A program made the position numbers and the translations under genes. From assembly GCA_012523535.1 (NCBI GenBank), contig JAAYII010000284.1, positions 1 through 10,442 on the forward strand: DNA of 10,442 nucleotides. The letters are read 5' to 3'. The stretch's first letter is position 1. Every line of letters starts with the position of its first letter. The stretch is from Peptococcaceae bacterium. GTDB lineage: Bacteria; Bacillota; Desulfitobacteriia; Desulfitobacteriales; Syntrophobotulaceae. The notes beneath the pieces are model-generated. The model had not been told where the DNA came from. It worked only from the letters and a program-made list of their open reading frames with translations, and did no database searches. This document shows, in pieces, positions 1 to 5,431 of the stretch.

Positions 1-257
1 CTTCTCTGTCGAATGACATAGCCTTTGCGCAAGAGATTATTAATAGCTATGGTCAAGGTTCCGATGGTAATATTTAAATCCCGGGCTACAGAAGACATAT
101 TGCGGGCCTCCTCCAGCCCAATTGCTTCCAGGACATGAATTTCACTAATAGAAAGATTCTGAAATAGATCACACTTGAGAGCTTGTACCTCAATGTGAAG
201 AATATCGTTAAACAGTTTTACCAGCAATTCATTTAAAGTCCCGTAAAGGTTACTCAT
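1..257 (-). CDS. fabT: FabT-like MarR-family transcriptional regulator (3' end cut by window edge)
   Basis: About 85 N-terminal residues are visible, starting with ATG at 257 and running off the left edge. The protein begins MSNLYGTLNELLVKLFNDIL and continues with LSISEIHVLEAIG at about residues 35-47. A winged helix-turn-helix follows: SSVARDLNITIGTLTIAINN at about 55-74, then LLRKGYVIR. This pattern, especially the 'LSI.E.H..EAIG' stretch, resembles FabT, the MarR-type repressor of fatty-acid synthesis genes in streptococci, lactococci and many clostridia, which uses acyl-ACP as corepressor. The family call is firm; the FabT assignment is inference from sequence likeness and from the operator-like palindrome in its own promoter. 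In relatives fabT often leads the fab operon (fabH, acpP, fabD, fabG, fabF), which would lie beyond position 1. The ribosome binding site is weak (GGTG about 6 nt upstream). It could instead be another MarR regulator. Confidence 0.8.
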   Translation of the reverse strand, partial: MSNLYGTLNELLVKLFNDILHIEVQALKCDLFQNLSISEIHVLEAIGLEEARNMSSVARDLNITIGTLTIAINNLLRKGYVIRQR

Positions 258-279
258 TACCAACACCGCTATCCAATAG

Positions 280-299
280 TTTGATATTCAAAATATCAA
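280..299. promoter_or_regulatory. Palindromic operator candidate at the fabT-like start site
   Basis: Two overlapping perfect inverted repeats are seen. TTTGA-TAT-TCAAA covers 280-292, and TTGATATT-CAA-AATATCAA covers 281-299 (8-bp arms, 3-nt spacer). From memory of the family, FabT operators in streptococci and lactococci are palindromes of the TTTGA-N3-TCAAA type, which the first repeat matches. The element lies just downstream of the predicted start site near 300, where a bound repressor would block initiation or early elongation. Autoregulation is inferred. Confidence 0.6.
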
Positions 300-306
300 C
301 AATTTA

Positions 307-335
307 AATATATTCTTAAAAACTATTTTTGTCAA
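307..335 (-). promoter_or_regulatory. Sigma-A promoter of the fabT-like gene
   Basis: On the minus strand, TTGACA (330-335) and TATATT (307-312) are separated by exactly 17 nt: a perfect -35 and a one-mismatch -10. Transcription should begin near position 300, leaving a leader of about 43 nt before the ATG at 257. It starts only about 28 nt downstream of the cyclo-ligase stop, so the regulator can be transcribed separately from the upstream genes. Confidence 0.75.
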
Positions 336-362
336 TAATAGAACAAATATAAGCATACAATT

Positions 363-929
363 TTAAATAATCTTAATCATGCCCTTTTCCGTAACAAGTA
401 AAGGTATTTTGAAATCATGGTCTTCCGACGGCAAATTGTCAAACAATTGGCAGGAAAAGGCTACTCCTATAATTACGGCATCCGGCCGCAACTTGGGTAA
501 AAACCGGTCATAATATCCCGCTCCGAAACCAATCCTGTTGCCTTGGTAATCAAAAGCAAGTCCCGGGACTAAAACCAAATCTATTTCCTCCGGAGAAACC
601 GGATTTATCTTATCCGGCATCGGTTCGCGGATACCGAACTTGCTCACCTGAACATCATTAACCAGATCGGTAATAAGACAAGGTATAATATCTTTCTGCC
701 AGCAAAGAGGGACAATTAAACGTTTCCCCGCTTGAAGTGTTTTTTCGGCAATTGGAGTGGTTTCCACTTCATCCCTAAAATTTAAATAAGTCATAATAGT
801 TGAAGAATTTTTAAAAGCATTCAAAGAAAGCAGTTCTTGTAAAATCAAGGCGCTTTTTTGGTTTCGTTCCAAAGGTTTAAGCGCCTTGCGGCGCTTTAAG
901 GCCTCTTGGCGAAAAAAATCTTTAGTCAA
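363..929 (-). CDS. 5-formyltetrahydrofolate cyclo-ligase (MTHFS family)
   Basis: Converts 5-formyl-THF to 5,10-methenyl-THF using ATP, returning stored folate to the one-carbon pool; a cytosolic enzyme. At 188 residues it has the usual length (B. subtilis YqgN and E. coli YgfA are relatives). A basic N-terminal segment with two Arg/Lys-rich clusters (about 8-22) is followed by FGIREP (98-103), VPGLAFD (121-127) and the family signature RIGFGAGYYDRFL (132-144), which forms the nucleotide and folate site. The start is TTG at 929; no other start is in frame between the ribosome binding site and this codon. AAGGAG lies 12 nt upstream, a little far. A 275-nt AT-rich spacer separates it from tsaD, and I see no convincing promoter there. 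It ends shortly before the fabT-like promoter. The family assignment is secure. Confidence 0.93.
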   Translation of the reverse strand: MTKDFFRQEALKRRKALKPLERNQKSALILQELLSLNAFKNSSTIMTYLNFRDEVETTPIAEKTLQAGKRLIVPLCWQKDIIPCLITDLVNDVQVSKFGIREPMPDKINPVSPEEIDLVLVPGLAFDYQGNRIGFGAGYYDRFLPKLRPDAVIIGVAFSCQLFDNLPSEDHDFKIPLLVTEKGMIKII

Positions 930-1204
930 TCCGGGACTTTTCTCCTTCCTAAATAATTTTGTATTTCAAGAAAGTTATTATTATCATCTTCCTTTTATTA
1001 ACTTTTTAATTAATTTATCTTTATTAATTGCCTAATTATTACATTATTACCTAATTTTATATCTTTTTTCGATCTTTTTTACTGGAATGTTAATATCGTG
1101 ATTAAATTTATCCCCAAAAAAATTAGCTTAAATACTTGTTTCTTACTTTATTACTCACATTATCCACATTCGTTGTGGATAAGTTTCTTAATAAATGCCT
1201 AAAG
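930..1204. other. AT-rich spacer between tsaD and the cyclo-ligase gene
   Basis: This stretch is visibly richer in A and T than the flanking genes and holds no supportable gene. It contains the inverted DnaA-box pair at 1160-1182, a one-mismatch DnaA box at 1108-1116 (TTATCCCCA), and a 7-bp direct repeat CCTAATT at 1031-1037 and 1050-1056. A possible weak minus-strand promoter (TTGGGG, 16 nt, TATTAA) lies near 1090-1117, but I do not rely on it. No GC-rich hairpin followed by a T-run is seen, so tsaD has no clear terminator here. Confidence 0.6.
1160..1182. promoter_or_regulatory. Inverted pair of consensus DnaA boxes
   Basis: TTATCCACA at 1160-1168 and its exact reverse complement TGTGGATAA at 1174-1182 are separated by 5 nt (TTCGT). 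Both match the DnaA box consensus TTATNCACA in full. A near-match lies at 1108-1116, and a weak two-mismatch copy, TTACTCACA (1151-1159), directly abuts the first box. The same bases could form a 9-bp RNA hairpin in the tsaD 3' region, but no T-run follows. DnaA binding is inference from motif identity. Confidence 0.5.
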
Positions 1205-2227
1205 TTAAAGGTTTAAACCGGGAACAGCATTTAATTTCCAAGAAGCATAATTCTTATTTAAATAATGATAATAGCCCGCCATTGCTATCATAGCCCCATT
1301 ATCGGTACATAGCTCAATCGATGGATATACTAAGCGAATGCCGCAATTTTTAAGTTCTTCGGCCAGAGTATCTCTCAACAGCGAATTGGCTGCCACCCCG
1401 CCCGCCAAAGCCAAAGTTTTTACTTGCGGAAGTCTCTGCAACGCTTTCTTGGTTTTGGCAACCAAAACATCTACCACCGCTTCTTGAAAGGAAGCAGCCA
1501 AGTCGTTTTTGGCCACATTTTCTCCCTTCATTTTAGCCGTATTCAAGATATTTAACACAGCCGTCTTCAAACCGCTGAAGCTAAAGTCCAAGCTTTGAGG
1601 CTCCAACATGACCCGCGGCAAGTTAAATGCCTTAGCATCTCCTGAAGCGGCTGCCTTTTGGATATACGGTCCTCCAGGGTATCCCAAACCCAAAGCCCGT
1701 GCTACCTTGTCAAAGGCTTCCCCTGCGGCGTCATCCCTTGTTTTTCCAAGTACCTCATAATCAAGATGGCCTTTGAACAGTATGAGGTTGGTATGCCCTC
1801 CTGAGACCAGCAAGGACAGGATTGGAAACTGGAGATCAGGGTGTTCCAAGAAATTGGCATATACGTGCCCTTCCAAATGATTTATCCCCAATAAAGGAAT
1901 TCCGGCTGCATAAGCCATAGCTTTGGCTGCAGCCAAACCAACCAAAAGTGATCCTACCAACCCTGGTCCATAGGTTACAGCTATTGCCGATAAATCCGAA
2001 AAATCCACTTCCGCTTGGACCAAGGCCTGTTCTACTACATCTTTGATATGCAGGCAATGTTCCCGTGAGGCAATTTCCGGAACTACCCCTCCGTATTTGC
2101 GGTGAGTTTCAATCTGGGACGAAATAATATGGCTTTTTAAGTCTTTGCCGTTAACCAGGACTGCAGCGGATGTTTCATCACAACTGGTCTCAATTCCCAA
2201 TATCGTAATGTTTTCAGTTTCGGCCAA
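1205..2227 (-). CDS. tsaD: tRNA N6-threonylcarbamoyladenosine transferase TsaD
   Basis: Catalytic subunit that transfers threonylcarbamoyl from TC-AMP to A37 of ANN-decoding tRNAs, working with TsaB and TsaE, both encoded just upstream. ASKHA/Kae1 fold: ILGIETSCDETSAA at 9-22, GPGL at 87-90, the metal-binding HLEGH at 117-121 (H117 and H121), SGGHT about 30 residues later, FSFSGLKTA in the middle, and CTDNGAMIA near the C-terminus. I place the start at TTG 2227 (340 aa) because AGGAGG at 2235-2240 sits 7 nt upstream. The longer frame from GTG 2251 would put that ribosome binding site inside the gene and add eight residues. The gene begins 33 nt after the rimI stop. Identity is essentially certain; the start is strongly supported. 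Confidence 0.96.
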   Translation of the reverse strand: MAETENITILGIETSCDETSAAVLVNGKDLKSHIISSQIETHRKYGGVVPEIASREHCLHIKDVVEQALVQAEVDFSDLSAIAVTYGPGLVGSLLVGLAAAKAMAYAAGIPLLGINHLEGHVYANFLEHPDLQFPILSLLVSGGHTNLILFKGHLDYEVLGKTRDDAAGEAFDKVARALGLGYPGGPYIQKAAASGDAKAFNLPRVMLEPQSLDFSFSGLKTAVLNILNTAKMKGENVAKNDLAASFQEAVVDVLVAKTKKALQRLPQVKTLALAGGVAANSLLRDTLAEELKNCGIRLVYPSIELCTDNGAMIAMAGYYHYLNKNYASWKLNAVPGLNL

Positions 2228-2234
2228 ATCAATT

Positions 2235-2240
2235 CCTCCT
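2235..2240 (-). promoter_or_regulatory. Ribosome binding site that sets the tsaD start
   Basis: Perfect AGGAGG, 7 nt before TTG at 2225-2227. It supports the 340-residue form of TsaD over the longer GTG-initiated frame. Confidence 0.8.
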
Positions 2241-2260
2241 AAACCTGCCACTTTACCACT

Positions 2261-2746
2261 TTACAACTTTGCCCACATGATTATGGCATCTTCCTTGTTG
2301 TCTGAATAATATTTCCTGCGTATTCCTGCCGCTTTAAAACCAAGTTTAGTATATAAATTCTGGGCAATGGTGTTGGAAACTCTGACTTCCAAGGTTATGC
2401 TCATTAAACCGATCTTTTTCAGTTCCCGCATTACATGGCGCATAAGATACTCGCCCCAACCCTGACCTCGGCAGCCCGGCCAAATAGCCACATTGGTTAT
2501 ATGGGCCTCATTAATAATCAACCAAACACCCATATAACCGACAACCCGTTCATTGATCTCCAGACAATAATACCTGGCAACTCTATTGTTGTTTAACTCC
2601 GAAAGAAAAGATTCCGCCCGCCAAGGGTTGGAAAATGATACTTCTTCAATGGCAACTATAGACGGAATATCTTCAATTCTCATTGGTCTAACGACGACCG
2701 TTTTCGTTTCCTTACCTAGCTGTTGATCCTCAATGTTATTTTTCAT
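2261..2746 (-). CDS. rimI: Ribosomal protein S18 alanine N-acetyltransferase RimI
   Basis: GNAT-family N-acetyltransferase, here RimI by context and sequence; RimI acetylates the N-terminal alanine of ribosomal protein S18. The core begins VRPMRIEDIPSIVAIE (19-34), then FSNPW (38-42), the acetyl-CoA pyrophosphate-binding loop RGQGWG (93-98) and LEVR (118-121) with N-A-NLY-LGF (124-136), all typical of RimI. It has 161 residues, slightly long because of a polar N-terminal extension of about 18 residues. The start is ATG 2746 with AGGTGG 4 nt upstream. It lies between tsaB and tsaD (48 nt after tsaB, 33 nt before tsaD), the standard bacterial arrangement tsaE-tsaB-rimI-tsaD. GNAT substrate assignment is normally uncertain, but this synteny makes RimI very likely. 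Confidence 0.92.
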   Translation of the reverse strand: MKNNIEDQQLGKETKTVVVRPMRIEDIPSIVAIEEVSFSNPWRAESFLSELNNNRVARYYCLEINERVVGYMGVWLIINEAHITNVAIWPGCRGQGWGEYLMRHVMRELKKIGLMSITLEVRVSNTIAQNLYTKLGFKAAGIRRKYYSDNKEDAIIMWAKL

Positions 2747-2794
2747 TTTACCACCTAATTAAAACAATCTGATTTTTCATTACGATATATGATA

Positions 2795-3523
2795 TCAACA
2801 GCTTCCTGTTTCCTGTTGATTATGTTTCTTTCGATAATTAACTTCCGCTTCGGAAAGCCTGATATAAAAAGGTAAAACGGCTTTATCCGCCAAGTCCGGG
2901 TCATCTTTGACCTTCAACCATTGGGCCCATGCTTCGCAAGCCGCATAAGCACCACGCGGCAGGTAATGATGCTCCAGTGGAATAACCGCTTGCGTCCCAA
3001 GTTTTTCTTCAAGATATTGTTTTGCGCCCTTAACGGCGTCCCCGACCAAGAAAAACTGTTCTTTTTTTTGCTTAAGCTTTGCCATGAGTTCCTCGGGGGT
3101 GATGGCCATAGGCCCGTCAACGCATACCATGGTCTGTAAATAACGGTAGCGTGCATAATACCACTCCCCTTTGCGAGCGTCAAGAATCACCACTGTTTCC
3201 TCCGGGCGGCCCCAACCGGCCCAAGCCAAAGCATCCAGCGAAGTTAGCCCAATTAAAGGTTTTTTTAAGACCTGAGCCAACCCTTGAGCGGTAGCAATTC
3301 CTATCCGGATTCCGGTAAAAGACCCCGGTCCTCTAACCACCCCAATAAAATCAAGCTCCTCAAGTTTCCAGGAAGCAGCATTGAGAAGTTGATCCAGCAT
3401 CGGTATCAACTTCTCGGAGTGCGTCGTTCCGGTATGGAGAAACCCTTCTCCCACCAAGTGACCGTCTTGAGCCAAAGATAGGGCGGTAACTTTTGTCGTA
3501 GTATCTATCGTTAAATATTTCAT
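2795..3523 (-). CDS. tsaB: tRNA t6A biosynthesis protein TsaB
   Basis: Non-catalytic ASKHA paralogue of TsaD; the TsaB-TsaD heterodimer with TsaE makes t6A at position 37 of tRNA. The N-terminal strand MKYLTIDTTTKVTALSL (1-17), H35-S36-E37 and the signature GPGSFTGIRIG (65-75) identify it; LIGLTSLDALA follows. The C-terminal half is variable, as usual for the family. I use ATG 3523 (242 aa), since TsaB proteins usually begin M-x-(I/L)-L-x-I-D-T. A GTG at 3532 would add three residues. The start is ambiguous: a run of five G lies 2 nt before the ATG, and no standard ribosome binding site is placed for either codon. A 167-nt repeat-bearing spacer separates it from tsaE, so it may have its own promoter; a TATAAT appears on the minus strand near 3590-3597 without a good -35. 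Confidence 0.94.
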   Translation of the reverse strand: MKYLTIDTTTKVTALSLAQDGHLVGEGFLHTGTTHSEKLIPMLDQLLNAASWKLEELDFIGVVRGPGSFTGIRIGIATAQGLAQVLKKPLIGLTSLDALAWAGWGRPEETVVILDARKGEWYYARYRYLQTMVCVDGPMAITPEELMAKLKQKKEQFFLVGDAVKGAKQYLEEKLGTQAVIPLEHHYLPRGAYAACEAWAQWLKVKDDPDLADKAVLPFYIRLSEAEVNYRKKHNQQETGSC

Positions 3524-3546
3524 AACCCCCACACTTACTGTTAATT

Positions 3547-3681
3547 TCTACATTATTTTTATATCTATTATCGATATTATTATTTCTACATTATACCCGT
3601 TTATTATCCTGCAAGTATTCCCGCATTATATATCTACATGCATCATATATCTACATTATTTCCACCTAACTATATCTACAT
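3547..3681. repeat. Dispersed short repeat, TCTACAT family, upstream of tsaB
   Basis: Five exact copies of TCTACAT start at 3547, 3585, 3633, 3650 and 3675. On the minus strand the longer unit reads TAATGTAGAAAT (twice), TAATGTAGATAT, GCATGTAGATAT and ATATGTAGATAT. Degenerate copies are present at about 3561-3570 (TAATAGATAT) and 3617-3628 (TAATGCGGGAAT). Spacing is irregular (38, 48, 17, 25 nt), so this is not a strict tandem array. I did not see the heptamer elsewhere in the window. It fills most of the tsaE-tsaB spacer, which holds no gene. Its role is unknown: it could be a degenerate repeat expansion, protein-binding sites or chance in AT-rich DNA. Confidence 0.5.
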
Positions 3682-3690
3682 ATGCCTGCT

Positions 3691-4155
3691 CTATTGCTCA
3701 AAAAAATGTTGGACTCTGCTGGCAGGCGCAAAGCTAATAACCCTGGGCGAATCACCGCTACCTTCTATTTTTATTTGCAGATGGTCTGGAGGCAATAGAT
3801 CCTCGATTATCTCCGGCCATTCTAACAAACAGACACAATCATCCCGAAAATAGTCCCGCACACCTATAATCTCGGCTTCTTCCGGATAAGCGAGCCTGTA
3901 AAGATCTATATGAATAAATTGCAACCCTTTTGTGGAGCATTCATACTCTTGAATTAGAGTAAAGGTAGGGCTTGTGATTTCAGCTTCCACTCCTAAACCT
4001 TTACCCAATCCCTTGGCAAAAACCGTTTTGCCCGCTCCCAAATCTCCGTAAAGACAAATTATTTCTCCCCCTCGGAGAGTTTGTCCCAGCTTTTTCCCTA
4101 AATCAAACGTCTCTTGGGGGCTGGTTGAAACTATGGTTGATTGGAAATGTTCCAC
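3691..4155 (-). CDS. tsaE: tRNA t6A biosynthesis ATPase TsaE
   Basis: Small P-loop ATPase that drives turnover of the TsaB-TsaD complex during t6A37 formation. At 154 residues it has the family length. The Walker A motif GDLGAGKT is at 37-44, followed by ITSPTF (60-65), IDLYRL (83-88) and LLEWPE (110-115), all conserved in TsaE. The start is GTG 4155; GGAG at 4166-4169 lies 10 nt upstream, overlapping the end of the amidohydrolase gene, whose TGA stop is only 7 nt before this start. Translational coupling with the amidohydrolase is likely. tsaB follows after a 167-nt spacer. tsaC/ywlC, which makes the TC-AMP substrate, is not in the window. Identity is essentially certain. Confidence 0.95.
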   Translation of the reverse strand: MEHFQSTIVSTSPQETFDLGKKLGQTLRGGEIICLYGDLGAGKTVFAKGLGKGLGVEAEITSPTFTLIQEYECSTKGLQFIHIDLYRLAYPEEAEIIGVRDYFRDDCVCLLEWPEIIEDLLPPDHLQIKIEGSGDSPRVISFAPASRVQHFFEQ

Positions 4156-4162
4156 TGGTTTA

Positions 4163-5386
4163 TCACTCCGGTTTTACTACCCGACCATTAATAAGCACCA
4201 CTTCCGGCACAGCATGGAAACTCAAAGGTTTCCCATTCCAAACCACCAAATCGGCATCTTTCCCTTCAGCCAGAGAACCAATTCTATGGGCAACGCCCAA
4301 AATCTCCGCCGGCCAGATGGTAATGGCCTTGAGGGCGTCCTCTTCATCCATGCCGCTTTTAACCGCCAGGGCAGCACAAAGCGGTAGATATTGTATTGGG
4401 GTTACGGAATGGTCGGTCATAATTGCCACCTTTATCCCGGCTCGGGCCAGAATACCGGGGGTCTCAAATGTTCTGTCCTTAAGCTCCACCTTGGAACGGC
4501 CGGTAAGGGATGGCCCAACTACAGCCGGATAACCGTATTCTTTTAAGATATCGGCAATTTTATGGCCGTCTGTGCAATGGTCCAAAACAAGATCAAGGTT
4601 AAATTCCTGGGCAATCCTAATGGCAGTCATTATATCGTCCACTCTGTGAGCATGCGCCCTAAGAGGAATTTTTCTATCCAAGACCATATTTATTGTCTCT
4701 AAGCCAAGGTCCCGTTCCGGCAGCTTATCCGGATCTTTTTTTCCCTGTTCCAATTTGTCCCGATAAACCTGGGCATCGACCAAAGCCTGGCGGAGAAGTG
4801 CCGCCGTTCCCATCCTGGTCATAGGCATTTTCTTTTGTTCTCCGTAAACAAATTTCGGATTTTCACCAAAGGCTGCTTTGAGTCCTGCCGGATCCCTAAC
4901 AATCATTTCCTCCACAATCCGGCCTGCAGTTTTGATCACCGTTCCTGTCCCTCCCAGGACATTGGCACTTCCCGGGCCGGTAAAAGCGGCTGTTACCCCT
5001 CCCAGGCGGGCATCACGGAAAGCCTCATCTTCAGGATTAATCCCGTCGATGGCCCTGAGTTCGGGAGTCAAGGGATCGGTCATCTCGTTGAGATCGTCAC
5101 CTTCATACTGGTAAATTTCTTCTCCAATCCCTATATGACTATGAGCATCAATAAAGCCGGGCAGGACCCAGCGTCCTGAAGCATTAAATATTTTAACCGC
5201 GCTGTCGGCTGTTAAACCGAAAGTTTCCTTCAGCTCGGTTTCATCCGGCAGTGAAGTCTGTAAAGGGTGTTTTATTATCTTGGTAATTTTATCCCCTTGA
5301 ACTAAAATACTGCCGACAAATTCCTGTCCTTCTTCCATGGTTTTGATATTTCCATTGGCAATAATAATATGGTGATAGTCGGTCAA
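4163..5386 (-). CDS. Amidohydrolase-superfamily metal-dependent hydrolase, substrate unknown
   Basis: A cytosolic TIM-barrel metal hydrolase of the imidazolonepropionase-like group; no signal peptide is seen. The order of features is typical: a small beta-sandwich start (IIIANGNIKTM, SILVQGDKI), the metal motif GFIDAHSH (77-84, H82 and H84), AHAH (244-247), LDHCTDGH (268-275), TDH (324-326, with D325 the expected catalytic Asp), then LAEGKDADLVVWNG and INGRVVKPE closing the sandwich. A distinctive block, EGDDLNEMTDPLTPELRAIDG (about 95-115), marks the subfamily, but its substrate is not known to me. I place the start at TTG 5386 (406 aa) because AGGAGG lies 8 nt upstream. The ATG at 5431, directly after the tex stop, has only a weak site and would make AGGAGG internal. 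It sits between tex and tsaE, and its 3' end carries the tsaE ribosome binding site. Confidence 0.85.
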   Translation of the reverse strand: MTDYHHIIIANGNIKTMEEGQEFVGSILVQGDKITKIIKHPLQTSLPDETELKETFGLTADSAVKIFNASGRWVLPGFIDAHSHIGIGEEIYQYEGDDLNEMTDPLTPELRAIDGINPEDEAFRDARLGGVTAAFTGPGSANVLGGTGTVIKTAGRIVEEMIVRDPAGLKAAFGENPKFVYGEQKKMPMTRMGTAALLRQALVDAQVYRDKLEQGKKDPDKLPERDLGLETINMVLDRKIPLRAHAHRVDDIMTAIRIAQEFNLDLVLDHCTDGHKIADILKEYGYPAVVGPSLTGRSKVELKDRTFETPGILARAGIKVAIMTDHSVTPIQYLPLCAALAVKSGMDEEDALKAITIWPAEILGVAHRIGSLAEGKDADLVVWNGKPLSFHAVPEVVLINGRVVKPE

Positions 5387-5394
5387 TTCTTTAT

Positions 5395-5400
5395 CCTCCT
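5395..5400 (-). promoter_or_regulatory. Ribosome binding site that sets the amidohydrolase start
   Basis: Perfect AGGAGG, 8 nt before TTG at 5384-5386. It makes the TTG better supported than the ATG at 5431, which abuts the tex stop codon. Confidence 0.75.
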
Positions 5401-5431
5401 CGTTTCTGTTGCTCAGTTTTGCTTTCTGCAT

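Noticed and set aside
1160..1182. Intrinsic terminator for tsaD
   Set aside because: A 9-bp hairpin is possible, but its stem is AT-rich and no T-run follows on the minus strand; the exact match to DnaA boxes explains the symmetry better.
951..1204. Replication origin
   Set aside because: Only two perfect DnaA boxes, no dnaA/dnaN neighbour and no clear AT-rich tandem unwinding repeats; the flanking genes are not typical of oriC.
3547..3681. CRISPR array
   Set aside because: Repeats are 7-12 nt and degenerate with irregular 17-48 nt spacing; there are no cas genes.
4125..4532. Plus-strand open frames opposite tsaE and the amidohydrolase
   Set aside because: They are antisense to well-recognised genes, have no family features or suitable ribosome binding sites, and arise from codon bias of the real frames.
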